64,000 nucleotides of DNA, taken from positions 1 to 64,000 of the forward strand of contig JASAON010001644.1 of assembly GCA_030849065.1 (NCBI GenBank), given 5' to 3'. Both the position numbers and the translations under genes were made by a program. Below the pieces are notes generated by a model, which worked only from the letters and a program-made list of their open reading frames with translations, was not told the origin of the DNA and ran no database searches. The stretch is from Jaenimonas drosophilae (taxonomy: Eukaryota > Euglenozoa > Kinetoplastea > Trypanosomatida > Trypanosomatidae). Of this stretch, positions 9,504 to 18,176 are shown piece by piece (position 1 is the stretch's first letter; every line of letters starts with the position of its first letter).

Positions 9504-10721
9504 ATGTTCCGTGCACGCGCTCCCACTCTCCTGGCCAAGCTCTCCCCTGAGTATCTTGTTAACGCACTTAAGCAACGGAAGACCACTTCATTCTTTGGAG
9601 TACCGGATGTTCAGTTGTCTGGGCTAACGACGTACCTCATGGATCACTGCAGTCCATCACATCATGTTGTTGCAGCAACATCAGAAAGCGCCGCTGCAAT
9701 GGCTGCAGGCACCCACCTTGGTACGGGAAGTGTTCCTTGTGTATACCTTCCCAATACCGCCATTGGGGGAACAGTCCACTCCACCCTTGGGCTGATGCAC
9801 CGCGATCTTAGCCGCATTCCGTGCCTCATGATCGTCGCATGGAGGGGTCAACCCCTCACAAACGACTCCGCGCAGCATACTCCCCAAGGAAAGCTGACCG
9901 AACACTGCCTAACCGCCATGGATGTGCCCTACTCTATCCTGTGCGAGAGTGATGATATGGAGTTTTATCTGGACACCATCCTTGAAAAGGCGTACTACCA
10001 CTTCAACGCGGAGGGGGCTCCGTATGCACTGCTGTGCGAGAGCAACACCATCGAACCCTACATATCCAAGACTCAGCAGGATCCTTCGCTATTCCCAACG
10101 CTGTCACATAGCGCAGCAGTTGAGCAAATTCTCCGACAACTCGATACGAACGATACGGTGGTCTGCTCCGATGAGGGCTTGGCTCGTGAAATTCACACCT
10201 TTCGTGAGGGTCACGATGCCTCCGGCCACAGCCGTGACTTCTTCGCATTGGGATGCCCAGGATTGGGCTCCTCGGTTGGAGTCGGGGTAGCCCTAGCGCA
10301 GGAATCGCGACAGGTGATTTGCATTGACACAGATTGCTCATCGATCCCACAAATGAGTCTCTTTGCCACAGTGGGTGCGGCGGCAGCACACAAGACTCTG
10401 GCCACGGGGCATGGGCCGCTACGAAACTGGAAGCACATTGTCATCACGTCCGGCGTCCACAGCAATTCCAGCGTTCCAACCGCAGGTCTCGATGCTTCGC
10501 TGACCGCCGTGGCGAAGGCTTGTGGATACTTCTTGGTTCGCGAGGAGCCTGTCCTTGAGCTTGGTGATTTGGTGGCTGCGGTCGCTGAACTCAAGAAGTG
10601 CGACGGCCCAGCGTTTTTGGAAGTCTTGACGAGCCCGTCGGGCGCCACGCCGGCTGCGTTTTCCATCTCGGCTCCGCGGGAGGCCAAGACGGCGTTCATG
10701 GATGGCTTTCGCGCGAGTTAA
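9504..10721 (+). CDS. Phosphonopyruvate decarboxylase-like ThDP protein with degenerate cofactor motifs
   Basis: A 405-residue protein of the phosphonopyruvate/sulfopyruvate decarboxylase family, thiamine-diphosphate enzymes that make phosphonoacetaldehyde for aminoethylphosphonate synthesis. The family is recognised from FFGVPD (about 30-35), ATSESAAAMAAG with the presumed catalytic Glu at 61, WRGQP (about 113-117), and a D-x2-Q-H-x2-Q-G string (about 121-129). Length matches the family. However, positions that normally bind the cofactor are altered. The usual Gly-Asp-Gly-Ala/Ser is Thr-Asp-Cys-Ser (about 276-279). The Asn-Asn-Gly metal-ligand turn is Thr-Ser-Gly (about 315-317). The Gly-Ser-Met-Gly-His segment reads Gly-Cys-Pro-Gly-Leu (about 250-254). 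It may be an inactive or repurposed paralog. It is the last gene of the + strand cluster. Confidence 0.85.
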   Translation: MFRARAPTLLAKLSPEYLVNALKQRKTTSFFGVPDVQLSGLTTYLMDHCSPSHHVVAATSESAAAMAAGTHLGTGSVPCVYLPNTAIGGTVHSTLGLMHRDLSRIPCLMIVAWRGQPLTNDSAQHTPQGKLTEHCLTAMDVPYSILCESDDMEFYLDTILEKAYYHFNAEGAPYALLCESNTIEPYISKTQQDPSLFPTLSHSAAVEQILRQLDTNDTVVCSDEGLAREIHTFREGHDASGHSRDFFALGCPGLGSSVGVGVALAQESRQVICIDTDCSSIPQMSLFATVGAAAAHKTLATGHGPLRNWKHIVITSGVHSNSSVPTAGLDASLTAVAKACGYFLVREEPVLELGDLVAAVAELKKCDGPAFLEVLTSPSGATPAAFSISAPREAKTAFMDGFRAS

Positions 10722-10833
10722 GTTGTTCGCTCCATCCGCATTGATGCGCGGTGGCCATTCCCCACTCCAGCCCTGGGCACCTCCGCATTTCCCGACCCTC
10801 CGTCCTCTTTGATTCACGTGGTTGCCGGTGGCC

Positions 10834-10859
10834 ATTCCGGGCCCGGCCTGGCCCGGAAT
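10834..10859. repeat. Perfect inverted repeat, 10-bp arms, 6-base loop
   Basis: The arm ATTCCGGGCC (10,834-10,843) is followed after six bases by its exact complement GGCCCGGAAT (10,850-10,859). It would form a very stable GC-rich hairpin at the left side of the GC island, just past the end of the + strand cluster. Confidence 0.85.
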
Positions 10860-10902
10860 CCATTCCCGCTCCCGGCTCAGGCCATGGGCCGGGGGCCAGC
10901 GT

Positions 10903-11031
10903 CGGAATTTTCGGCTGGCCGTTTTTTTTTCGGCGATTTTCCCGGCCGCGGCCTCCGCCCTGGGGGAGGGGCAAGGGCGGCCGCCCGTTTTTTTTTCGGC
11001 GGGGCGGCGGAATTTTCGGCTGACCGTTTTT
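10903..11031. repeat. Direct repeat within the GC-rich island
   Basis: The 24-base unit beginning CGGAATTTTCGGCTGGCC and running into a T run (10,903-10,926) recurs at 11,008-11,031 with one substitution (GGCC to GACC). Between them lies another T run in a GC-rich flank (about 10,986-10,997). The copies are about 105 bases apart. Confidence 0.8.
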
Positions 11032-11483
11032 ATTCCGGCCCCCATGGCCGCGCGCCGCCAGGGCCCAAGGCGGCGCCGGCCGCCATTTTTGGTCATTTTT
11101 TTGGGAAGCGCCGCCATCCGCGGAGGCGGACCTGCGTGGGCCGGATGCATTTTGCGGGATGGGCGAGGGGCTTTTCTGGCGCGCGCCAAATCCGTGCTGG
11201 CGCGGCCGCCGCATTTCGGCGTTCGCGCGGTTCGTTTCGGGTTGGCCAATCTACAGTTGGGCGCGGCCCCCTATGGGCCGCCGCGGAGCTCGCCGCCATG
11301 GCCCATGGCCACGGAACGCAAAAAAAAACCGCCAGCCGCGGCGCCACTCCGCCCAACATCGAGTGAGTTTGTGAGTATGTGTAGTCCGCCGCGGTGCAAT
11401 CGTGCCAACATTCGGCAACTTCAGCCAGAATTGGCAGAGGAGTCCGAAATTGGCAGGATCGCACCACGACGATGGGCTTGGCC

Positions 11484-11535
11484 GGCTGCGGATGGTAACA
11501 TGCGCATCTGCGGCATGCAGCCACCATCCGCAGCC
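11484..11535. repeat. Perfect 13-bp inverted repeat with nested stem
   Basis: GGCTGCGGATGGT at 11,484-11,496 pairs with its exact complement at 11,523-11,535. The 26-base loop holds a smaller pair, CATGC (11,499-11,503) with GCATG (11,513-11,517). It lies outside any credible coding sequence, between the GC island and the first - strand gene. Confidence 0.8.
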
Positions 11536-11713
11536 AAAGAAGAGGCAACGGGGTCGCGAAGAGCACAGGTTGGCGACGGTGGGTGGCCGATGCCGCTCAC
11601 CCGCGGGTCCTCCGCGTGGCGGCCATGGGGAATGAAAAGAGTGAGAAAATCTGGGCAACACACAAAAAAACTGTGGGAGAGAGACGGCCGCCGGCATGTT
11701 GCCGGGACCTGAC

Positions 11714-12013
11714 CTATACGGCTGGCGTGGATGTCGATCCGGTGGTGCCGCTCCCCGGAGCAGACTCACTCTGGGGAGCGGTGGCTTGCCTGTTGGCCTT
11801 GTTATCGGATTCTAGTGCTCTGCGGGCCCAACGCTTGATGCTGGTGAGACTTGGCGTTGGGCGAACGTAGCCCACCGACTGGGTTCCGAGCACAAATTCG
11901 CGGAAAGACATGCACGTTGGGCATAGGTCGTTCCCGTTGTCCTGCCATTCTTCCTGCTGCTGCGGGGTTTCAAGGTCCTCGCGGCGTGGAATGCCTCCGT
12001 ACGGGTCATACAT
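11714..12013 (-). CDS. Small conserved-looking hypothetical protein (99 aa)
   Basis: A 99-residue frame that reads like a real protein. It has a charged, ordered N-terminal half beginning MYDPYGGIPRRED, a single CPTC (about 33-36) followed by MSFREF, a basic helix around SIKRWARRALE, and a Ser/Thr/Gly/Pro-rich tail. A strong pyrimidine tract on the coding strand (complement of 12,041-12,060) lies about 30 bases upstream of the ATG, which supports trans-splicing into it. It is the most promoter-distal gene of the - strand cluster. No family is recognised; the lone CxxC could bind metal or form a disulfide. It is easily missed because of its size. Confidence 0.6.
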   Translation of the reverse strand: MYDPYGGIPRREDLETPQQQEEWQDNGNDLCPTCMSFREFVLGTQSVGYVRPTPSLTSIKRWARRALESDNKANRQATAPQSESAPGSGTTGSTSTPAV

Positions 12014-13101
12014 CACACACAAAGAGGGGAAACAGAAACCAAAGGACAAAAAAAGAAAAGTAGTCAGGAAGTGTTCAAGGAAGGGTGAAGACGAACGGCT
12101 ACTTGGGTTACGAGAGCGGATGGGGAATGTAGCAAAGCCAGCAGCGACAATGTATGTGGGGCCTGACGATCTGTGGAATCTGTGGTGGGAGGGGAGAAGA
12201 AAATCAAAATAGACGGGAGTGCTTTAAAGGAGAAAGAATGTGAAGCAAACAAAAAGTGACTGCGGTAGGAAGAAAACGGTGGAGCCGCTCTGGCCCCTCT
12301 ATGCGCAGTAGCGGCGTGCTAAGTCAGGAAAATTGAAGAACGTACAAGGGAAACGTGTGAAATCGAAGAAAGAAGGAAATGAGGGAAGTTGATGATGTCA
12401 GAGAGAGAGTATGCAGTAAGGAGCACAGTGCTCCACCTTGTGCGGAAGATCCACAGTGGGTATCACGCATGCGATGCATGAAGAAGATCCAAATATCAAA
12501 GGAGGGAAAAAAGACATGAAAGAAACAACTGCCTTCAGGCAATCGTCATGCCAATGGCTGGCATAGCGCGCCGTTACGCTGCAGTTGTGCGGGAGATCAG
12601 CCGTTGCCCATGTACAACAGCTTGCTGAACAACCATCCCGCGATTGGGGAAACTCACACTTCCTCACACCGCAGACCAAGATGAATTGCATGGCATGTGG
12701 CTTTGCTACGGCGTTCCCCCCTGAGTGGGAAGAGGGAGAGGGGGGATTGATTCACCAAACTCACACATCCGAAACACGGAAGAGCTGTGACGGTAAATTT
12801 GGTCTGAGACCGTGAGCAGACCAGCTCTTCGTTATTTCTTCTCCCAATCCCATCTCGCCCCCCCTCTCCATGTTTCCCCACATGTCCAGCGTACTTACGC
12901 AAACAACCGTTAATCAAAAATACTGAAATCAACTCCTATACACTCGCCTCGGCAAATGCTAGGCCACCACCTACGCAGACGAAGTCACACATCGGCACAC
13001 GGGGGGATTGGAAACCACAAAAAAGAACAAAATAGAGCAAACTGTTTTTCTTCTTCTTTCGGTACGGAAAAGGGGGGGGCTTCCGCCCGTAATTCCAAAT
13101 C
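12014..13101. other. Intergenic, about 1.1 kb
   Basis: Short frames exist on both strands, but none has convincing protein-like composition. The + strand is purine-rich, consistent with leader and trailer sequence of - strand transcripts. No RNA gene is recognised. Confidence 0.5.
12041..12060 (-). promoter_or_regulatory. Polypyrimidine tract for the 99-aa gene
   Basis: A run of A with occasional G on the + strand reads as almost pure T/C on the coding strand. It sits directly upstream of the small gene's ATG at 12,013, with another purine-rich (coding-strand pyrimidine) block at 12,021-12,035. Confidence 0.5.
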
Positions 13102-14442
13102 CTACTTCTTCATGTGCTTAACGCAGTTCCAGAAGGCTGTCGTTCCGCGCTCGATCACCATCTGCTTGTAGCGAATATCCTGCGGGTAGAAGGCATCACG
13201 AACCCAGGTACGCATCACCTCGTGAACATACGTTCCATTGCAGTGATTGTAGGCAGCGTTCTCAAGAATGATGGAGCGAGCAACAAAGAGGGGGTTGACG
13301 GTACCAAACTCTTCCGTCACAGAGAGCGTCTTGGGGCCGGCAAGCTCCGCACGAGGGCGGATGATGCCAAGGGCAAGGTCATAGCCACCACTGGGGCCAT
13401 CCTTGGCCGCCGCATCATTCTGAACGCGCGTGTCGGTGAAGACCTCCGTCGCACGCTCGGCATCCTCGGCATTGCTCACCATGATCGTGTCCACGCCAAA
13501 GGGACCCAGCCCGCTGTGAACATCCACAAAGATGGCATCGTCGATACCGTTGGAGTAGGACTTGAGCACCTCACGGAGCAGCGTGACGCTCTTCTGCTCG
13601 CCGTCACCGCCAAAGTAGATGCCCTTGGGGTCGTGGTACTGGCCCGTCACGAAGGCACGCTTAAGGGCAGCAAACCCGTACTGGCCGATGCAACGAATCG
13701 CGCCAGCAAAGAACATGTAGCGGTCAATGAAACGGGGAGGGGTGGAGGGGGAGAGGAAGTACTTGAAGGTCTCGTAGCCTCCCGCGTTGGGGTCACGGGC
13801 CTTCACGTGCTCCCACTGCTCCTTGCTCAGGTAGTTGCGGTTGAGGTCCACGTTGTTCTCGTTGAAGCGGCGGTAGTGGGCCATGCCGTAGGGGTTGATG
13901 GCGTGGACGAAGAGGATGGAGGGGCCTTCCGTGAAGGTGTCGTTCCACTCACGGAGGAGCTTCACCTGAATACCACTGCCGGTGTAACCCTCCACACCAT
14001 GGGTGCCAGAGGAGTGAACGAGCAGCTTGTTCTTGATCTTGCCGGGGAAGAAGGCGGTGTCAAGGAAGTAATCCACATTGCCCTTGCGAAGCACAAGGTG
14101 GCTCTTGATCTCGGCATTGGCGCCCTTTGCCGCCTCAAGGAACTTCTCGCGCGCATCCTGGTAGCTGAGCGCGAAGAAGGTCTCTGGGCAGACGGTGGAA
14201 TTGGTGTAGTTGGTGCAAGTCATGTTTTCTTGGAGAGGAACTAAATCAATAAAGAGAAGCCCAACAAGGATGATGAGTCCAGCTATGAGGAGTATTTCAG
14301 CAACATCGACCCACTTGCGCTCACTAGCCTCCGTGCCATCTCGGGAGGAATCGCTTTTAGGGTGGTTGAGAAGCGGCTCGGTGAGCGTGCTCCCCTCTTG
14401 CGATGTGTTGTTTGCCCTAGCAGACGAGCCTTGCGTTTGCAT
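13102..14442 (-). CDS. DUF2817 / M14-like zinc carboxypeptidase-type protein, membrane anchored
   Basis: A 446-residue protein of the DUF2817 family, related to M14 zinc carboxypeptidases. The expected zinc site is visible: SSGTHGVEG with H148 and E151, and VDVHSGLG with H309 as third ligand. NNVDLNRNY (about 196-204) is the substrate-binding Asn-Arg type segment, and TEEFGT (about 376-381) may supply the catalytic Glu. A single membrane segment (about 46-67) follows a 45-residue hydrophilic N-terminus. Directly after it come several N-glycosylation sequons (NMT, NYT, NST), so a type II topology with the enzyme in the lumen or outside the cell is likely. A 14-base G run on the + strand (14,587-14,600), pyrimidine on the coding strand, lies upstream and may be part of the splice-acceptor tract. 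Confidence 0.85.
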   Translation of the reverse strand: MQTQGSSARANNTSQEGSTLTEPLLNHPKSDSSRDGTEASERKWVDVAEILLIAGLIILVGLLFIDLVPLQENMTCTNYTNSTVCPETFFALSYQDAREKFLEAAKGANAEIKSHLVLRKGNVDYFLDTAFFPGKIKNKLLVHSSGTHGVEGYTGSGIQVKLLREWNDTFTEGPSILFVHAINPYGMAHYRRFNENNVDLNRNYLSKEQWEHVKARDPNAGGYETFKYFLSPSTPPRFIDRYMFFAGAIRCIGQYGFAALKRAFVTGQYHDPKGIYFGGDGEQKSVTLLREVLKSYSNGIDDAIFVDVHSGLGPFGVDTIMVSNAEDAERATEVFTDTRVQNDAAAKDGPSGGYDLALGIIRPRAELAGPKTLSVTEEFGTVNPLFVARSIILENAAYNHCNGTYVHEVMRTWVRDAFYPQDIRYKQMVIERGTTAFWNCVKHMKK

Positions 14443-14782
14443 GATTTATGGAATAGGGGTTTACGTCTCTGTATGTGTAGGTGTTTGTGTGTGTGTGTGT
14501 GTGATTAGTGCAAGTAAGTTGTTTGCGGCAATCAAACCAAGGTATAGGTTGGCTATCTCGCGCTTCTTCCAAAAGTGTATGTGTGTGGGGGGGGGGGGGG
14601 AAGGTGAGGGCCAGCGATTCGAGTAGCACACACCACCACATTGACGAGACCCCGTGTGATGTCACACGCACAATGCAGCAGATGCTTCACAAATAAAAAA
14701 GAGAAAATAAACCAGATGCGCCAAAAATCCAATCACCATGCTGCCTGCGAACACAGTCAGCGCTACTCTCCGCACCTCGTCC
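14443..14782. other. Intergenic with GT microsatellite and G14 tract
   Basis: It holds a (GT)n run at about 14,486-14,503 and an uninterrupted run of 14 G at 14,587-14,600 (C on the transcribed sense). These are the only notable elements. Confidence 0.7.
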
Positions 14783-16687
14783 CTAGTCACTGTGTGAGCT
14801 GATGTCGGTCTTGATGGATTCGCTACTGTTGCGGCCGCTCGATCGACTGGGACCACTTGCGCTACTTCTGGAGCTCTCTGGCCCTGAGGAGTGGTGAGGG
14901 CTGCCGCCCAGGCTCCTGCTCTTCCTACTGCTTGAGCGGCTGCTCAATGACTTGGTCCGAGACGTTGCGCGACTATCAAAGCTGCTGCGGCTATCCACGG
15001 AGCTGCTGGCGTTGCGGCGGCGCTCGTTTGCCAAGGCCGCCACACGCTTTTGCTCCATCGCCGCAGCCCTGCGCTTCCAAAAAAGCCCCGTGGTGCTACT
15101 TGCGTCACTGGCGGTGGAGGGGCTCGGGCGGCGGCGGCGCTGCGCCGAGTCTCGCACCGCCACGGAGGAAGCGGTGGTGATGGACGAGCCACCATCCTCT
15201 GACGGCTGAAACTGATCGCTTGTGCTACACACGGGCACAAAGGCAGAGGACGCACTCGAGGCAGCGGTTGGTACTGGGGCGTTGGTGAAGCTCTGCTTTC
15301 CAGCACTACTCTTGGGTGAGGCTGCCGACGTCTTCTCCCCACCTCTATTGAGGTCTTTCTTCGACGGCTTCACTTGCTCACTTGTGATGGTGACGATGCT
15401 TTCGTGGTCTTCGCTCTCAATGGGTGTATACGTACGCGAGCTGCTTGATGGCTCCGATTCATCAATCCACGAATCTGAGTCGTAGGCGTCTTCGTCAGAG
15501 CTCTCATCATCGCCATTTTCAGCGTGGTTGCGCACGGTCTTGCCGCCTCCAGTGGATGTAGCACGATGAGGTGCCTTCACGTAGGGCTGGGGATCTTCTT
15601 CATAATCACGGATTATCTGCACCCGAATGCGTTTGGGACGTGAACGAGATCGTTTCATCATCTTTTCAGCCTGTTTTACCTTCTTTTCATGCAGCACCAA
15701 CATGTTTTGCATCTCTTGCACACGATGGCGAAGAGTATACAGGTAGAGGGCGAGCTCTGCCCGATTGCTGTCGTCTAAACCTAAAGCTTGGGCAGCTGCC
15801 GTTGGTGTGGTGCTCACCGAAGCATCACAGCGTGTCTTGTGATGTTCTGGCACAGTGGTTGAGACAGGCCTACCTGACCCACCATTCCTCGTGTCGGTGA
15901 GCCCACTCTCAAGCAGCTGCTGCTGGAGATCATCCAGAGCAACCACCTTTACTGCGTTCAGCTTAATCTTTTCAAACAGGTGATCTACCACATCTGCAAG
16001 CTTGTGGTCTTCGTAGTTGCGGTTGGCCACCACATCGGGACACACCCAAGATGGAGGTCTTCCAGCAGCACCTTGAAGAGGCACCTCGGTGTGAGGAGGT
16101 GCGTCCACCTCCACGGGAGGTATCTCCACCTGTGCAGCTGGGATACGTGGAGCAGCCATAGTATGAGGTGGTTGCGGCACACAGACGTCGGTAGTGGTGG
16201 CCGTCGTTGTGGGCTGAGCTCTCGGCGCTGCAGCCAGTGAGATGGGGTGAGGCGGCTCTGTGGGGCTCTCCACAGAAGCCTCGAGCACCATCGTGTCGGC
16301 TATTTCAAGGCTGCCCCTAGCCTTGAAACTTGTGCTGATGTTGGGCGAGGTATGCTCCATCAGATTGGCCATCACCTCCTGGGGCTGTTGGCTATCATTG
16401 GAGTTCTGGTTTATGGCATTGGGCTCTACTGCCGGTGCAGCTGCTGCCGCTGGCTGAGAGCGGGCCGCCACCAGGGAGGACTCACGCGTCAACTCCATTT
16501 TGCGTGCGATGGAGCTGAACCACGCGTGTTCAAGAACAGCGCCGCCATCTTGAAAGGTTGCCTGAATAGGTTTCTTCACTGGCATGGATGACGGCACAGG
16601 AGTGATCCGTAGGCATCCTCTTCTGGTGCAGTACGGGTCTGCATGACAAGCTTCCGCGGCGAGGCCCACGCGAAAGGGGATATTCAT
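14783..16687 (-). CDS. Hypothetical Ser/Arg-rich protein
   Basis: A 634-residue protein without a recognised domain. The first 220 residues are low-complexity (Ala/Pro/Thr). A likely helical or coiled-coil segment lies around LYTLRHRVQEMQNMLVLHEK with a following Lys/Arg-rich block. An acidic Ser/Asp/Glu stretch follows. The last 130 residues are Ser- and Arg-rich with repeated SR/RS dipeptides, like disordered SR-type tails. A cytoskeletal or RNA-binding scaffold role is possible but unsupported. The first ATG is at 16,687; a later in-frame ATG near the MPVKKP string is an alternative. Confidence 0.7.
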   Translation of the reverse strand: MNIPFRVGLAAEACHADPYCTRRGCLRITPVPSSMPVKKPIQATFQDGGAVLEHAWFSSIARKMELTRESSLVAARSQPAAAAAPAVEPNAINQNSNDSQQPQEVMANLMEHTSPNISTSFKARGSLEIADTMVLEASVESPTEPPHPISLAAAPRAQPTTTATTTDVCVPQPPHTMAAPRIPAAQVEIPPVEVDAPPHTEVPLQGAAGRPPSWVCPDVVANRNYEDHKLADVVDHLFEKIKLNAVKVVALDDLQQQLLESGLTDTRNGGSGRPVSTTVPEHHKTRCDASVSTTPTAAAQALGLDDSNRAELALYLYTLRHRVQEMQNMLVLHEKKVKQAEKMMKRSRSRPKRIRVQIIRDYEEDPQPYVKAPHRATSTGGGKTVRNHAENGDDESSDEDAYDSDSWIDESEPSSSSRTYTPIESEDHESIVTITSEQVKPSKKDLNRGGEKTSAASPKSSAGKQSFTNAPVPTAASSASSAFVPVCSTSDQFQPSEDGGSSITTASSVAVRDSAQRRRRPSPSTASDASSTTGLFWKRRAAAMEQKRVAALANERRRNASSSVDSRSSFDSRATSRTKSLSSRSSSRKSRSLGGSPHHSSGPESSRSSASGPSRSSGRNSSESIKTDISSHSD

Positions 16688-17237
16688 TGAACGCACGAAA
16701 GAAGAAGACGTGTCGTTGTCTATGATGATGTGTGAAGATGAGTTGGTGTTTGTTAGTTCTATGAGTGATTTCTATCACAGGGTCGGTATGAACAGATCTC
16801 CGTCGTTCTGTTGGTCTTGAAAAGTGCGCTTGCGGGGCTGAGTAAACGCCGCCGCACCAAACCGAGCCGCGCTTGTTGATTGGCACCAGAAAAAAAAAAG
16901 AAGAGTGAAGAATATAGTCATCGCCTGATAATATGTAGTGCAGTTCGTTGCTAATGTTGATGAATACAGTGTAGCGGTGAGGCCTCTATGTTCCTCATAC
17001 CAAGTCATTCGTCGCATACGCACGATAAACACACACACATGAGCTACGCCATCGTGTTGGGAAATCGTTGAGGGAAGGGCAGCCCTCTACCAGCTAAAAC
17101 TTCTACACAAGCCAAGCCAAAAACAAAACAAACCTCTCCTCACTACAACTAGCATGTGTGATATTGTTGCTTCTATCGCTGCCTGTGTGAGGACGCGGAG
17201 TGTGTAGGGGGAGCTCAACTCCTCCACGCCAATCACG
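16688..17237. other. Intergenic
   Basis: It contains an A/G run (16,887-16,903) that is pyrimidine on the coding strand and suits splice acceptance for the - strand gene downstream. No gene is seen. Confidence 0.6.
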
Positions 17238-18176
17238 TTAGCGAATCAGTGGGGCATAAATAACATCCTCAGGCCTGCCAATGATGATGATGGATTCTGG
17301 TGCAGCGGTTTTGCTAACCGGATCGGTTAAGGTGATGGAGAGAGACTTGAAGACATTGGTGGAGCTCATGAAACCCGTCGATTCCTTGCGTACATCGCAC
17401 GAAACCACCCCTTCATGGCCGTTGGAAGGGTTCTTCAGTATAAACAGCATCTGCAATCGTCGCTGTTTCAATGCTAACAAGTCAGCCAGCTCATAGCTGC
17501 CGCTGCGAATACGGCGCAGCAGCGGCAGCTTGAAGCCTCCGGAGGCACAGTAGGTCTTGAACTCCCCCGTACGAGGGTGGGAGCCGAGGAACTGCTGCAC
17601 CTTTTCGTTGCTCATGACCAGGGAGATGGATTGGTTGTACACAGCGTTGGCATTGATGTGGGAGCGACGCAGCACCGCAATGGTTGTGGTATAGGCGATA
17701 CCGCAGCACAGAAAACCACCCACAAATCCCATCCGAGCAACCGTCTGCAGGCTAAACCGAGATAGGAGGACGTATCCCTTGAAGAAGATGTACACCACGA
17801 CCAACGAGGTCAGAACACCGGCGCCAACCTTGGCGTAGAACATCACATTGTCTGCGGGCAGGCCAAAGAGTGTTCCACGGTAGCGTGTGGTTTCCTTGTC
17901 AAAGGCGATGTTGTCCACCTGAATCTTGGGCCCGTTCGAGCGACCAAAGAGACCTCCCAAGAAGGCCGTGCGTCTGGCGTGTGTCAGCGGCACCGCAACC
18001 ATGGATAAGTCACTGGTGGATGGGGTGCCAGAACCTCCACGGCAGGCGAGGGGCGCGTGTGCGTGCGCCGCGCTGAAACGTCTGGCAAGAGGTGGGGTGG
18101 TGGCAAGTCCACGACGAGCGGTGGTGAGGCAGACATCCACGCCGAGGAGTGCGCTGACGGTAGTTGCCGCACGCAT
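17238..18176 (-). CDS. Predicted mitochondrial inner-membrane protein, Tim21-like
   Basis: A 312-residue protein. The first about 70 residues are Arg/Ala/Ser/Thr-rich without acidic residues, like a mitochondrial presequence. Two hydrophobic segments follow (about 108-133 and 145-167). The C-terminal domain has the layout of Tim21: YNQSISLVMSNEKVQQFLG, then a strand-rich part with LQMLFILKNPSNGHEGVVSCDV. Tim21 links the outer and inner membrane translocases and has one membrane span and a C-terminal domain in the intermembrane space. The second hydrophobic segment here is atypical, so a Coa1-like or kinetoplastid-specific factor is also possible. The assignment is by pattern only. Confidence 0.5.
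   Translation of the reverse strand: MRAATTVSALLGVDVCLTTARRGLATTPPLARRFSAAHAHAPLACRGGSGTPSTSDLSMVAVPLTHARRTAFLGGLFGRSNGPKIQVDNIAFDKETTRYRGTLFGLPADNVMFYAKVGAGVLTSLVVVYIFFKGYVLLSRFSLQTVARMGFVGGFLCCGIAYTTTIAVLRRSHINANAVYNQSISLVMSNEKVQQFLGSHPRTGEFKTYCASGGFKLPLLRRIRSGSYELADLLALKQRRLQMLFILKNPSNGHEGVVSCDVRKESTGFMSSTNVFKSLSITLTDPVSKTAAPESIIIIGRPEDVIYAPLIR

Larger units (their letters stand above)
10722..11713. other. Convergent strand-switch region, GC-rich, probable transcription termination zone
   Basis: The + strand cluster ends at 10,721 and the first - strand gene ends at 11,714, so RNA polymerase II from both sides converges here. Roughly 10,830-11,340 is far richer in G+C than any other part of the window and is broken by short T runs. 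It contains a direct repeat (10,903 and 11,008) and inverted repeats (10,834-10,859 and 11,484-11,535). Long overlapping open frames here exist in several frames at once because GC-rich DNA lacks stop codons; none has a recognisable product. Convergent strand-switch regions in trypanosomatids are known transcription stop sites marked by base J and variant histones; that role here is inferred from position. Confidence 0.7.

Noticed and set aside
10822..11712. A 296-codon open frame on the + strand through the GC-rich island
   Set aside because: Other frames and the opposite strand are open over the same DNA because GC-rich sequence has few stop codons. The product is Arg/Pro/Ala-rich low complexity without motifs.
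11750..11779. Near-perfect 11-bp inverted repeat, a possible terminator
   Set aside because: It lies inside the coding sequence of the small gene at 11,714-12,013, so coding constraint explains it and it has one mismatch.
13114..14244. A 376-codon open frame on the + strand
   Set aside because: It is the antisense shadow of the DUF2817 gene, which carries clear zinc-site motifs on the other strand.
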